From NCBI RefSeq assembly GCF_001280845.1, contig NZ_LGHP01000002.1, positions 713,439 through 777,438 on the forward strand: a stretch of DNA of 64,000 nucleotides, given 5' to 3'. The first letter of the stretch is position 1, and each line of letters starts with the position of its first letter. The stretch is from Bacillus sp. FJAT-28004 (lineage in GTDB: Bacteria; Bacillota; Bacilli; Paenibacillales; Paenibacillaceae). Shown piece by piece: positions 26,595 to 35,733 of the stretch. Below the pieces are notes generated by a model that saw nothing but the letters and a program-made list of their open reading frames with translations, did no database searches and was not told the DNA's origin. The translations under genes and the position numbers were made by a program.

Positions 26595-27314
26595 ATGAAA
26601 AACTTTATTATATTCGGAGCGAGTAAAGGATTGGGAGAAGCATTCGTCAAAGGATTACCTGAAATGGGTGATAACGTATGGATGGTATCCAGAAGTTGCC
26701 CGGATAGTTTGAAACTTAACGACGGTGTTCATCGTTATTGGATAGAAGCTGACCTAGCGTTATCTGATGCAAGCGAAAGGATTGCGAGTACATTAGGTGA
26801 CGTTGCCGTTGACGTATTCATATATAATGTTGGGATATGGGAAAGCAAAGGATTTATGGATGACTATGATTTTGAGAAAGATGATCCTAACGAAATTGCA
26901 AAAATTATTAATGTTAATGTAACATCCGCAATCACATGTATCCAAAAGCTGTTGCCGAATCTAAAAAAATCGGATAACGCAAAGATCTTCTTAATCGGAT
27001 CTACAGCAGGTCTTGAGAATAATGATTATACACAAATATCATTTGTAGCTTCAAAATTCGGATTACGTGGAATAAGCAATGCTTTACGAGAACATGTAAA
27101 GAAATATGGAATAGGTGTAACTTGCATAAACCCAGGAGAAATCGCTACCCAGATCCCTTATGAAGATGGAATAGAGAAGGTTTTATCGGCTTATAACGGG
27201 ACACAGATTCCGCTTCAGGATATCGTATCATTGGTCAAATGCGTGATGAACCTCTCCAGGGCGTCATGTGTAAAAGAAATTAATATTCCCGCAATGCTCG
27301 ATATGAGTGTATGA
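26595..27314 (+). CDS. Short-chain dehydrogenase/reductase-like protein, active-site Tyr replaced, 239 aa
   Basis: The Rossmann motif GASKGLG (8-14), the NVG motif and the C-terminal NPGEIATQ loop are those of classical SDRs. The YxxxK pair, however, reads F-V-A-S-K (in ISFVASKFGLRG), so the catalytic tyrosine is phenylalanine; one base change (TTT for TAT) explains it. Lysine and the upstream serine (GSTAG) remain. It may have lost reductase activity or act as a binding or regulatory protein. AAGGGAGG is the ribosome site. The CoaW-like gene follows 46 bp later. The 26333-26594 gap holds only a weak hairpin (about 26420-26446). Confidence 0.88.
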   Translation: MKNFIIFGASKGLGEAFVKGLPEMGDNVWMVSRSCPDSLKLNDGVHRYWIEADLALSDASERIASTLGDVAVDVFIYNVGIWESKGFMDDYDFEKDDPNEIAKIINVNVTSAITCIQKLLPNLKKSDNAKIFLIGSTAGLENNDYTQISFVASKFGLRGISNALREHVKKYGIGVTCINPGEIATQIPYEDGIEKVLSAYNGTQIPLQDIVSLVKCVMNLSRASCVKEINIPAMLDMSV

Positions 27315-27360
27315 TTGTGCAAATGGTACAGGATAGTGGAGGAAGTGAGGTGACAAATCA

Positions 27361-28173
27361 ATGATGAACATTGGAATTGATGCTGGTGGTACGCTTATCA
27401 AAGTCGCATATATAAAGAATGGTTCGCTCGAGTTTAAAAAGTATCCAATTTCCCAATTGGATCATGTGGCATCATGGATTAGCGGATTAGAAAACACTAA
27501 GATCTGTATTACGGGTGGTAAAGCAGCTTTATTGAAATCATTAATGAGTCAAAAAGCAGAACAAATCGTTGAATTTGAGGCAACATGCAGCGGCGTCCGA
27601 TATCTTCTTGCAAAGTACGGAATATCAGAGGAAGCATACATATTAACGAATGTTGGTACTGGAACTTCGATTCACCATGTAGATAAAAGTGAGCAACAAC
27701 GGATCGGTGGTACTGGGGTTGGCGGAGGCACAATGATGGGACTATCTCAGCTGTTAACGGGGTTATCCGATTATGACACCATAGTACCATTAGCAGCCAA
27801 GGGGATTCGAGATCGAATAGATTTGAAAGTAAGTCAGATTTATAAAGGTACAGTGCCTCCAATACCAGGAGATTTAACAGCAAGTAATTTCGGAAACATT
27901 CTCGCAATGGCATCTACAGGTGAATTGGAAAAAGAAGAGCTATTGGCTTCTGTAATGGGTATGGTAGGGGAAACAGTGGCAACTGTTAGTGTGCTTGCGG
28001 CTGGACAATGTGGCGTATCCTCCATTATTTTCATCGGTTCGTCTTTTATTCAAAATGAATTTCTTAAAGAAGTAGTCCAAAGTTATACGAAGCTTAGAGG
28101 AGCACAGCCCATTTTTATCGAAAATGGTGAGTATTCAGGTGCCGTTGGAGCTTTATTGCATGTGAGTAAGTAA
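27361..28173 (+). CDS. coaW: Type II pantothenate kinase, 270 aa
   Basis: The ASKHA-fold kinase features are present: phosphate-1 loop GIDAGGTLIKVAY near the N-terminus, FEATCSGVRYLL, NVGTGTSIH and RIGGTGVGGGTMMGLSQLL. This matches the Staphylococcus/Bacillus CoaW type, which phosphorylates pantothenate in coenzyme A synthesis and is not feedback-inhibited by CoA in known cases. The length fits (about 265-270). It is probably co-transcribed with the SDR-like gene. A repeat with hairpin follows at 28200. Confidence 0.9.
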   Translation: MMNIGIDAGGTLIKVAYIKNGSLEFKKYPISQLDHVASWISGLENTKICITGGKAALLKSLMSQKAEQIVEFEATCSGVRYLLAKYGISEEAYILTNVGTGTSIHHVDKSEQQRIGGTGVGGGTMMGLSQLLTGLSDYDTIVPLAAKGIRDRIDLKVSQIYKGTVPPIPGDLTASNFGNILAMASTGELEKEELLASVMGMVGETVATVSVLAAGQCGVSSIIFIGSSFIQNEFLKEVVQSYTKLRGAQPIFIENGEYSGAVGALLHVSK

Positions 28174-28199
28174 ACGGAATGGCACAAATTATCATTGGT

Positions 28200-28260
28200 T
28201 TAACAGGAAAAGTTAGTTCATCATAGGAGGGCGCCGTTTGGCGTCCTTCCCTGTTTAATA
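28200..28260 (+). repeat. Dispersed hairpin repeat, copy 6
   Basis: TTAACAGGAAAAGTTAGTTC then hairpin GGAGGGCGCC (28226-28235) / GGCGTCCTTCC (28240-28250), then CTGTTTAATATGATA. Probably terminates coaW. Confidence 0.5.
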
Positions 28261-28288
28261 TGATAATAATGGTTCGACTCAACATATA

Positions 28289-28302
28289 TGAGAGCGCTCA
28301 CA
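28289..28302 (+). promoter_or_regulatory. cre-like CcpA site
   Basis: TGAGAGCGCTCACA is a near-perfect palindrome with one mismatch to TGWAANCGNTNWCA. It lies 59 bp before the serine hydrolase gene. Confidence 0.5.
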
Positions 28303-28360
28303 AAAACACTTGCCAGTCCACAACGGTTGGAGTAAGTTATTAGTATAAAGGAGGAATGAA

Positions 28361-29803
28361 ATGATGGAACGGACTAATCTTCATTTACCTAGAAGTCAGC
28401 CGGAAGCACAAGGAATACCCTCCGCAGCTGTGATAAATTTTTTGAATGCTGTAAAAGAACGAAATTTGGAACTGCATAGTCTTATGCTGCTCAGGCATGG
28501 ACAAGTGGTAGCAGAGGGTTGGTGGAAGCCTTATGCATCAGATATTCCTCATATGCTGTTCTCACTTAGCAAAAGCTTTACTTCAACCGCAATCGGTCTC
28601 GCTGCCTCGGAAGGGAAACTGTCGGTCGATGATACGATCGTATCGTTTTTTCCGAATGATGCTCCAGAGGAGATTGAGCCAAATCTATCGGCAATGCAAA
28701 TTCGTCATTTGCTGATGATGGGAACGGGCCATGACAGTGACACAACAAGCAGACTGCAGCTGAGCGAAGATGGAAATTGGGTCAAAGCGTTTCTCGAAGC
28801 TTCTGTTGAGCATGCACCAGGCACACATTTTGTCTACAACAGTGGAGCTACATATATGCTATCAGCGATACTACAGAAGGTGACCGGTCAAACGCTGCTT
28901 GAATATTTGCAGCCGCGTTTGTTTGAACCGCTTAGTATTGAAGGAGCGACATGGGAATCCTGTCCTCGGGGAATTAATGTCGGTGGCTGGGGGCTAAACA
29001 TCACCACGGAGGATATCGCTAAGTTTGGTCAGCTTTATTTGCAGAAAGGCGTGTGGAATGAACAGCGTCTTTTGCTGGAGGAGTGGGTTGATGAAGCGAC
29101 GTCCGTACAAATATCCAATGGAGACGGCGGAGTCAGTGATTGGGCTCAAGGTTATGGCTACCAGTTCTGGCGATGCCGGCACGGAGTGTATCGCGGTGAT
29201 GGTGCGTTCGGTCAATTCTGCATCGTAATGCCGGAGCAGAATGCGGTACTGGCTATGACTAGCGGCACTAACGATTTACAGGGTGTCATGGATGCGGTGT
29301 GGGATCACTTGCTTCCGGCAATGGAGCTGTCGCCGCTTACCCCAGATCAGGATTCGTCAGCGAAGCTTGCGGCTGAGCTACAGAATCTAAACTTACCTCT
29401 ACAACGGATACAGTCGGATTCACCACTAGAAGCAGCGATCACCGGCAACGAATATAAGCTCGAAGACAATGAACAGCATTGGAAGAGCATTTCCATGTCC
29501 TTCGAAAATAATAAAGCAGTTATCACTTTGAGGAAGTCGGATAATGAATATACGACTATTCTCGGCCGAGGCGATTGGGTGGAAGGTATCACTCGGCTGT
29601 TTCAGGATGTGGATACACGCGTAGTTTCCAGCTTTACCTGGGAGAAGGAGGATACACTTCAGCTGACCTTGAGGTTTATCGAAACGCCATTTGCCATTAC
29701 TAGTCGGATTCTGTTTGATGGAGATCATATCATATGGAATCAAAAATCAAACGTATTATCCGATCAGTCTGAAATTCGAGGACGGATAACGGAATTGGCT
29801 TAG
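28361..29803 (+). CDS. Beta-lactamase-like serine hydrolase, 480 aa
   Basis: The SxxK motif (S68-L-S-K71), the Tyr motif FVYNSGATY (Y159-N160) and a DGAFGQF segment in place of the third KTG/HxG motif define the class C beta-lactamase/esterase-like family. No signal peptide is present, so it is probably cytosolic, unlike penicillin-binding relatives. The C-terminal ~130 residues form an extra beta-rich domain. AAAGGAGG is the ribosome site; ATG 28361 or 28364. A cre-like site upstream suggests catabolite control. The substrate (ester, amide or peptide) is unknown. Confidence 0.87.
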   Translation: MMERTNLHLPRSQPEAQGIPSAAVINFLNAVKERNLELHSLMLLRHGQVVAEGWWKPYASDIPHMLFSLSKSFTSTAIGLAASEGKLSVDDTIVSFFPNDAPEEIEPNLSAMQIRHLLMMGTGHDSDTTSRLQLSEDGNWVKAFLEASVEHAPGTHFVYNSGATYMLSAILQKVTGQTLLEYLQPRLFEPLSIEGATWESCPRGINVGGWGLNITTEDIAKFGQLYLQKGVWNEQRLLLEEWVDEATSVQISNGDGGVSDWAQGYGYQFWRCRHGVYRGDGAFGQFCIVMPEQNAVLAMTSGTNDLQGVMDAVWDHLLPAMELSPLTPDQDSSAKLAAELQNLNLPLQRIQSDSPLEAAITGNEYKLEDNEQHWKSISMSFENNKAVITLRKSDNEYTTILGRGDWVEGITRLFQDVDTRVVSSFTWEKEDTLQLTLRFIETPFAITSRILFDGDHIIWNQKSNVLSDQSEIRGRITELA

Positions 29804-29822
29804 TTCAACAATAAGAACTATC

Positions 29823-29853
29823 AAAGACTGTCGGTTTAATCCGGCAGTCTTTG
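29823..29853. terminator. Shared terminator between convergent genes
   Basis: AAAGACTGTCGG (29823-29834) pairs with CCGGCAGTCTTT (29841-29852). It sits between the serine hydrolase gene and the convergent PhyH gene. Confidence 0.75.
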
Positions 29854-29885
29854 TTATGCTTTTATCATTAACGTAGGATAGCCTA

Positions 29886-30668
29886 CTAAGCCAGTTTAGG
29901 GAACAAGCCTCCTTGAATACTGTCTCCAGCATTTAGTCCCAATCCTTCTGTACAGGCATGTGATTTTCCATTGTATATCGTGCCATCCGGCATGAAAATA
30001 ATGGCAAGCGCACGCCGTGGTTTATCGGTTTGATTAGCGTTGGCATAGTGGAACGTCAATCCGTCATGAAAGGTACAGCTTCCGGCTTTCATGCGTACAA
30101 CCACCGCTGTGTTCCGATCCACGTCATGGGCTCCTGCATCGGCAAATATGTCACTTGGGGTAACTAAGTCGATACTTTTTAAATTTTTAATTTTTTGTGA
30201 TTTCGGAACAAACATCATACAGCCGTTGTTCTCGTCCACATCATCGAGCGCAATCCAAATGGAGAAAGCTCCTGTTTTCTGCATTGGCCAGTATGGCCAG
30301 TCTTGGTGCCAAGGAGTTGGCTTAGAGTCATTGGGCATCTTCAAGAGGGCATGATCATGAAATAAACGAATCCCATCAAAGCCGGTTAGCTGTTTACCCA
30401 TATCAGCAAAACGGCTGCCTAACACGAACTGAGCCATTCCACCATGATCTCTCCAAGTGTTCACTCGCTGATTCAGCACCTTAAAGTATGAGCCGCCTTC
30501 ATTGTCGGTCTGAATGGAATTCCCAGTCGAATCACTCATTACTTCTTGAAGATACGTCCTCAGTTCTTGCAGCTCTTCCTCAGAAAGTACATTATCCACT
30601 TGAACGAAACCATTTTCGCGATAAAAAATGATTTGCTTTTCAGTCAAAACCCTCTTATCATTCAACAT
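29886..30668 (-). CDS. PhyH-family Fe(II)/2-oxoglutarate dioxygenase, 260 aa
   Basis: The iron triad is visible: H121 and D123 in PWHQDWPYW and the distal histidine in HDGLTFHYANANQ (H207), with the 2-oxoglutarate arginine in TDKPRRAL. Such enzymes hydroxylate or demethylate small molecules; bacterial members act on amino acids, phosphonates and sugars. AGGAGAA gives a good ribosome site for the ATG at 30668. The divergent AraC gene starts 117 bp away and most likely controls it. The substrate is unknown. Confidence 0.9.
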   Translation of the reverse strand: MLNDKRVLTEKQIIFYRENGFVQVDNVLSEEELQELRTYLQEVMSDSTGNSIQTDNEGGSYFKVLNQRVNTWRDHGGMAQFVLGSRFADMGKQLTGFDGIRLFHDHALLKMPNDSKPTPWHQDWPYWPMQKTGAFSIWIALDDVDENNGCMMFVPKSQKIKNLKSIDLVTPSDIFADAGAHDVDRNTAVVVRMKAGSCTFHDGLTFHYANANQTDKPRRALAIIFMPDGTIYNGKSHACTEGLGLNAGDSIQGGLFPKLA

Positions 30669-30735
30669 AGAAATTCTCCTTTTTTATATGAAGTTCTTAT
30701 ATTCACTTTAAGTCAGAAAGCTGTTCGGATTCTTG

Positions 30736-30766
30736 GATGATCTACAAAAAAAGTAGGACGATCTGC
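30736..30766 (+). promoter_or_regulatory. Direct repeats, candidate AraC operator
   Basis: GATGATCTAC (30736-30745) and GACGATCTGC (30757-30766) are 21 bp apart, in the divergent region between the PhyH gene and the AraC gene. Confidence 0.4.
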
Positions 30767-30785
30767 TAAGGGGGATGGACTGGAC

Positions 30786-31664
30786 TTGTCTATTCTAAAT
30801 GGAAATGCCTATTTCGAGGACAGAGAATTCCCTTTCTTTATACAACGCTACCAAATAAAAAAAGGCGAAGTCATTCCTGCGCATACACATGATTTTGTCG
30901 AGTTTGTGTATGTGGTTAAGGGAGGGGCTCTGCACGAAATGGCAGACCAACGTTACCCGCTTGCAACCGGTGACGTATTCGTTATCGAGCCTCAAACCTA
31001 TCACGGTTACTTCAACTCCGATGGGGAAGAAACTGTCGTATACAACCTCCTATTTGAGAAACAGCTGCTGCAAAAAGAATTAGGCGTACTGCTGCAAATA
31101 CCTGCCTTCATTAATTTCTTTTATCTCGCTCCTTTTCTAAGGAAAAACGCTTCTTTTGTACCGTACATATCGCTAAACGAGCATCAACGGGGGCAAATAG
31201 AATTCCTTCTCCAAAAAATTCATAATGAATTTTACGAAAAACCGATCGGTTATCAGCTCGTCATTAAGACAAATTGGATCGAATGTTTAGTATTGTTAAG
31301 CCGTTATCAGGAAGACAACGGGAACAGAAATAAAAATGCGTTGCCACAAGAAGACTGGATGAGTTCAATCCTGCATTTCGTAGAACAAAACTACCGGCAG
31401 CCTTTATCGTTGAATCAGTTATCCCGTACATGCGGCATGAGTGTATCATCCTTCACGGCAAAATTCAAAAAAACGACAGGTATGAGCTTTGTGGACTACA
31501 AACATTCCCTTCAAATCCGGCATGCTTGCGAATTGTTGAAGGACCACCGAAACAAAGTTGTTCATGTCGCATATAGTTCTGGGTTTCAAGATGTCAGCTT
31601 CTTCAACCGGATTTTTCGCAAACATATGAGTATGACTCCGAGACAATTCCGACACGAAAAGTAG
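30786..31664 (+). CDS. AraC-family regulator, 292 aa
   Basis: The N-terminal cupin (IPAHTHDFVEFVYVVKGG, GDVFVIEPQTYHGYF) is followed by C-terminal HTH motifs (PLSLNQLSRTCGMSVSSFTA and VVHVAYSSGFQDVSFFNRIF). The start is TTG at 30786, seven bases behind GGGGGATGG; an ATG at 30775 is in another frame. It is divergent from the PhyH dioxygenase gene, its likely target. The sugar or metabolite sensed is unknown. Confidence 0.9.
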   Translation: MSILNGNAYFEDREFPFFIQRYQIKKGEVIPAHTHDFVEFVYVVKGGALHEMADQRYPLATGDVFVIEPQTYHGYFNSDGEETVVYNLLFEKQLLQKELGVLLQIPAFINFFYLAPFLRKNASFVPYISLNEHQRGQIEFLLQKIHNEFYEKPIGYQLVIKTNWIECLVLLSRYQEDNGNRNKNALPQEDWMSSILHFVEQNYRQPLSLNQLSRTCGMSVSSFTAKFKKTTGMSFVDYKHSLQIRHACELLKDHRNKVVHVAYSSGFQDVSFFNRIFRKHMSMTPRQFRHEK

Positions 31665-31756
31665 AGTTTTATCAACTGAAGTGGATTAGGATTGGTAAAG
31701 AACGTACGTATAATATGAGCGATATACTATAATAATCATGGGGTGAGATCTAAATT

Positions 31757-32290
31757 ATGAATAAGGATATTGCGTTGCTCGTAATTGATGTTCAAAACGG
31801 CATGTTTCAGGAAACAGATCCCGTATATGATGATCATGGTTTGCTTGAGCGCATACGTGGACTTATCAAAAAAGCTAGAGCATGTGATACTCCCGTTATC
31901 TATGTCCAACATAATGAAGGTGAAGGTGAACCGTTAGAAACCAATAGTCAAGGTTGGGAAATTCACCCCATGATAGCTCCTGTTGGCGGGGACACTATTA
32001 TTCAAAAGCATACGCCCGACTCGTTCCATGAAACGAATCTCCATACGGAATTGGTGACGCTTGGGATTAAAAAAGTTGTTATCGTGGGTGTTCAAACAGA
32101 TTTGTGTATCGATGCAACAAGCCGTCGAGCCAGCGAATTAGGCTATGAGGTGACGGTGGTCAAAGACTGTCATAGTACCTGGAGTCAAGGTAATCAAAGC
32201 GCATCACAAATTATAGCGGACTACAACAATCATTTTCGATCATTTGCGGACAACCTTGAGTCGTCGAATATCGAATTTTGCTCGAAATAA
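31757..32290 (+). CDS. Isochorismatase-like cysteine hydrolase, 177 aa
   Basis: The catalytic triad is readable as D11 (LLVIDVQNGMF), K84 (IIQKHTPDSF) and C117 (GVQTDLCIDATSR). The family includes nicotinamidase-like and isochorismate hydrolases; the substrate of this small subgroup is not defined. The start at 31757 follows a weak GGGTGAG site. It stands alone between the AraC gene and the 32413 gene. Confidence 0.9.
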   Translation: MNKDIALLVIDVQNGMFQETDPVYDDHGLLERIRGLIKKARACDTPVIYVQHNEGEGEPLETNSQGWEIHPMIAPVGGDTIIQKHTPDSFHETNLHTELVTLGIKKVVIVGVQTDLCIDATSRRASELGYEVTVVKDCHSTWSQGNQSASQIIADYNNHFRSFADNLESSNIEFCSK

Positions 32291-32412
32291 AATCGATGAT
32301 CAAGATGTGGCTTTATGGCGAAATTGGTTGAACATACAGGTGTAAGAGTGTAAGGTTAACTACATTAGGCTAACTGGCAGAAATGAATGAGAACTATATT
32401 GGAGGAAACATT

Positions 32413-32721
32413 ATGAGTCAACGCTATAGAATTACAAGGACATTGCAGGATCAGGGCCAATCGGCGCAAATGATAACTTTGGAAGAGTGCAAAAGTTATT
32501 TCGCAACCAAACCTGATTTTTCCTATACGTCAGTATTTACTGTAAAAGGCTCTACGAGCATGTCCATCGAAGGTGATTTTTTTATGTGGAGCTTTGGCGA
32601 TACAACGATCCCATTCAGACATTATCAGGGGGATATTTACGTATCCGGAACAAATGAAGCAGTGATCCCTAAGATGGTTGAGGTTGCGAGCGAATTACTT
32701 GCAGATGTGGTCGAAGGGTAA
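32413..32721 (+). CDS. Hypothetical protein, 102 aa
   Basis: No family recognised. The protein is soluble with a beta-rich centre (SVFTVKGSTSMSIEGDFFMW, DIYVSGTNEAVI) and a helical end (MVEVASELLADVV). The start at 32413 sits behind TTGGAGGAAAC; an earlier ATG at 32383 has no ribosome site. The preceding bases (32362-32380, GGCTAACTGGCAG) match the right edge of the dispersed repeat. Conserved small genes of this kind are common in the genus, but I cannot name it. Confidence 0.65.
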   Translation: MSQRYRITRTLQDQGQSAQMITLEECKSYFATKPDFSYTSVFTVKGSTSMSIEGDFFMWSFGDTTIPFRHYQGDIYVSGTNEAVIPKMVEVASELLADVVEG

Positions 32722-32815
32722 TGATATGGAAAAACGAGATAAAAAGATATTTTATTAGGATATCCTCTTTACATTTGTGGTAAAGTATGGAATATCAGCG
32801 AAAGGTGGAGTGATG

Positions 32816-33259
32816 ATGCAAATTTCGATTGATCAGAAGGGGAATTCAAAGGTTGCGATAATAGAAAGCTCAGACATTGAAATTAGCAGTGTTCAAGAGG
32901 CGCTGGATTTGATGGCAACTGTGAGTTACACAGATGACTGTAATAAAATAATGATTAACAAATCGAATATAACAGAGGAATTTTTTGATTTAAAAACAAG
33001 ACTTGCCGGAGAGATATTGCAAAAGTATACGAATTATCATGTTAAAATTGCAATCGTAGGAGATTTTGAAGGGTATGACAGCAAGAGTTTAAAGGATTTT
33101 ATTTACGAATGTAATAAAGGCAAGCAGGTTTTCTTTCAAAAAGATAAACAGGCTGCCTTTTCTCACGTTAATGAGCAGCTATCTGTTTCTTACTTCCTCC
33201 GTGCCATCCTGATACGAGAACACCGACTAATACGAGAGCAGCACCGATATAACCTTTGA
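32816..33259 (+). CDS. DUF4180 protein with abnormal C-terminal extension, 147 aa
   Basis: The body (VQEALDLMATVSYTDDCNKI, INKSNITEEFFDLKTRLAGEIL, IVGDFEGYDSKSLKDFIYE) is that of DUF4180, a small family of about 115-120 residues. Here the frame continues past the normal end into some 25-30 extra residues that run antisense through the 3' end of the EamA gene (overlap 33168-33259). The extension is probably not functional and may come from loss of the original stop. The start is ATG 32816 or 32813 behind GGTGGAG. Confidence 0.8.
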   Translation: MQISIDQKGNSKVAIIESSDIEISSVQEALDLMATVSYTDDCNKIMINKSNITEEFFDLKTRLAGEILQKYTNYHVKIAIVGDFEGYDSKSLKDFIYECNKGKQVFFQKDKQAAFSHVNEQLSVSYFLRAILIREHRLIREQHRYNL

Positions 33260-34040
33260 ATGGCAATAATTCATGGATGAACACAAATCCGAACAAAGCG
33301 GCAAACAGCGGTTCTAGAGAAAAAATAAGCCCTGTACGGATAGGCGTCGTATATTTTTGTGCCAAAGGCTGAACAACATATCCAAATGCACTGCACACAA
33401 TGCTTAATACGAGTACCGATATCCATCCTTCTGATGTATCAGGAAATTTGGGTGTTTCGAGTAGAAAAGAGAAGAGTAAGCCAAAAGCACCTGCAAATCC
33501 CAATTGTAAAATGCCTAAGTTTAACGTATTCGTTGTTTTAGCCGCAGAATCGGTAATCAGAATATGTATGGCATACAATAAGGCACCCAAAATACATAAG
33601 AAATCACCAGGATATATTTTCAAGTCGCTGTTTAAGGTAAGGAATCCTATACCTATGATGGCAAGGCAAACGCCAATGACAAGGCTGAGTTTGAGTTTTT
33701 TCTTGAACACAGTGACATAAATTAAAGGGACAAAAATAACAGTTAAGCTAATTAAAAATCCGGCGTTGGAAGTCGTGGTCGTTTTTAGACCAAACATAAT
33801 GGCTGTAAATACACCGAATAATAGAAATCCAAGCAATGCTCCATACTTTAACGTCTTCAGGTCGGTGTGACGCAAATTTTTATAGAAGAGGGCGGCGGAT
33901 AAAATGAACGCAAGTCCGCAGCGGAGAGCAATCAGGTTAAATTCTTCTATAGAACCCAGCCCTAGCTTCATAAAAATATAAGACGAACCCCAGCAAATCG
34001 TGACCATCAAAATTAGTAAATCGGCTTTCAGCGGTTTCAA
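33168..34040 (-). CDS. EamA/DMT-superfamily transporter, 290 aa
   Basis: About ten membrane helices arranged as two EamA repeats; the first begins LILMVTICWGSSYIFMKLGL and the second GDFLCILGALLYAIHILIT. Such proteins export amino acids or other metabolites. A TTG at 34040 with AAAGGA nine bases upstream is the preferred start; the frame extends to 34064 without support. It is divergent from a LysR regulator, which probably controls it, and its last 92 bp overlap the convergent DUF4180 frame. Confidence 0.9.
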   Translation of the reverse strand: MKPLKADLLILMVTICWGSSYIFMKLGLGSIEEFNLIALRCGLAFILSAALFYKNLRHTDLKTLKYGALLGFLLFGVFTAIMFGLKTTTTSNAGFLISLTVIFVPLIYVTVFKKKLKLSLVIGVCLAIIGIGFLTLNSDLKIYPGDFLCILGALLYAIHILITDSAAKTTNTLNLGILQLGFAGAFGLLFSFLLETPKFPDTSEGWISVLVLSIVCSAFGYVVQPLAQKYTTPIRTGLIFSLEPLFAALFGFVFIHELLPFKGYIGAALVLVGVLVSGWHGGSKKQIAAH

Positions 34041-34189
34041 TCTGTACCATCCTTTGTTTAGCAAGTGTTTGTCATTCGAACTCGATGGTTACCAAGTACA
34101 AAAACAGTATACTAAGCAAGGATTAACAAGTATATTGAATGTTTGTTATGATATACATTAGTAAATCTCATGTAAGGGGCGAGTTACCA

Positions 34190-35068
34190 TTGAGCATTAA
34201 TAGATACGAAGTTTTTTTGAAAGTAGTCGAACAGGGAAGTCTGACAAAAGCTGCTGATCTGCTTGGTTTCACGCAATCGGGAGTAAGCCATATGATTAAA
34301 AGTTTGGAAATAGAATTGGGTTTTGCTCTCTTACTACGCGGACGGTCAGGGATAAAATTAACGGCAAACGGAGAGCAAATGTTAAAGCCAATCCGTGAAA
34401 TTATAAATTGGAACGAACAATTGAAACAGGTAGTGGCATCGATTCATGGTTTGGAGGTGGGTACGATCCGGATTGGCACCTTCACAAGCGTATCGGTTCA
34501 CTGGCTTCCTGGCATGATTAAACAATTTCAGAAAGAGTATCCAACCATCGAAATTAAGCTAATGGAAGGTGATTATCAGGAAATAGAAAGCTGGATTGAA
34601 GAGGGGCAAATTGACTGTGGATTTATATCCATTCCTACTCGCGGTACATTTGAGGTTATTCCTCTTAAGAAGGACCGAATGCTGGCTATTCTACCGCGGG
34701 ATCATCCATTAAGCGAGCTGTCCTATTTGCCTTTAGCTAAACTCGAAAATGAGCCGTTCATTATTTCGAGTGAAGGATCTGATTATGATGTCAGACGGGT
34801 TTTAGATCATGCGTCGATTAAACCCAATATTAAGTTTTCATTAGGGGATGATTTTGCGATTATTGCAATGGTAGAGAATGGGCTAGGTGTGAGCATACTC
34901 CCTGAGCTTGTGCTTCAAGGACGGGACCACAATGTGCATGTCATGGAATTAGAGGAGCGCAGCTACCGATCACTCGGAATTGCGGTCCAATCCATGAAAA
35001 ATTCATCACCTTCCGCAAGACGGTTCGTGAATTATGTCCAGCAATGGTTGGAGGATTGGGAGCAATGA
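34190..35068 (+). CDS. LysR-family transcriptional regulator, 292 aa
   Basis: N-terminal winged helix (YEVFLKVVEQGSLTKAADLL, GFTQSGVSHMIKSLEIELGF) and C-terminal substrate-binding domain (VGTIRIGTFTSVSVHWLPGM). The start is TTG 34190 behind AAGGGG; the open frame from 34139 adds 17 residues without family support. It is divergent from the EamA transporter gene, a classical regulator-exporter arrangement. Confidence 0.9.
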   Translation: MSINRYEVFLKVVEQGSLTKAADLLGFTQSGVSHMIKSLEIELGFALLLRGRSGIKLTANGEQMLKPIREIINWNEQLKQVVASIHGLEVGTIRIGTFTSVSVHWLPGMIKQFQKEYPTIEIKLMEGDYQEIESWIEEGQIDCGFISIPTRGTFEVIPLKKDRMLAILPRDHPLSELSYLPLAKLENEPFIISSEGSDYDVRRVLDHASIKPNIKFSLGDDFAIIAMVENGLGVSILPELVLQGRDHNVHVMELEERSYRSLGIAVQSMKNSSPSARRFVNYVQQWLEDWEQ

Positions 35069-35169
35069 AAAGCAGGTTGACAGCATAACAGTAAATAGAA
35101 ATGCAGTAGAGTTAAAAAGTGTTTTATAGTAAAATATACTAAAAATTCAATTAATTAAGGAGGCATCTT

Positions 35170-35733
35170 GTGATTATCGAAACGGATAGGTTAATGATAA
35201 GAGATTTTGTGACCAAGGATTTTGATGACATACATGTCTATGCATCGGACCCATTCGTAGTAAAGTACATGTTATGGGGGCCAAACTCAAAAGACGATAC
35301 ACAAAATTATCTTAGTATGGTAACCGAAATGCAAAAACAAGAGCCTCGCCTTGGTTATGAGTTTGCGGTGGTCATGAAAGAAAACAATCAGTTGATCGGT
35401 GGCTGTGGAATCCATGTCTGCGGCCCATCACAAGGAGAGTTAGGTTATTGTTTTAACCAAGCTTACTGGGGAAGTGGTTTTGCAACCGAAGCTGCAGATG
35501 CCTTGCTTCAATTTGGCTTCCGTGAGCTCGGTCTTCATCGAATATATGCAACCTGTCGCCCAGATAACCTTGGATCCGCTAAAGTGCTGCAAAAAATAGG
35601 GATGAAATATGAAGGACATATTAGGGAGCATATGCGGCATAACGGGAAATGGCATGACTCCTATCAATACTCTATTTTAGAAAATGAATATAATGATTAC
35701 CCAAACAATCATAGGAGGTGCCTTACCCCGTGA
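35170..35733 (+). CDS. GNAT acetyltransferase, RimJ/RimL type, 187 aa
   Basis: IETDRLMIRDFVTKDFDDIH at the start, the acetyl-CoA loop YWGSGFATEAADALL and the ending SAKVLQKIGMKYEGHIREHM are typical. The start is GTG 35170, six bases behind AAGGAGG. Its stop overlaps the GTG start of the racemase gene (GTGA), so the two are translationally coupled. This pairing suggests action on an amino acid or peptide, which is inference only. Confidence 0.9.
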   Translation: MIIETDRLMIRDFVTKDFDDIHVYASDPFVVKYMLWGPNSKDDTQNYLSMVTEMQKQEPRLGYEFAVVMKENNQLIGGCGIHVCGPSQGELGYCFNQAYWGSGFATEAADALLQFGFRELGLHRIYATCRPDNLGSAKVLQKIGMKYEGHIREHMRHNGKWHDSYQYSILENEYNDYPNNHRRCLTP

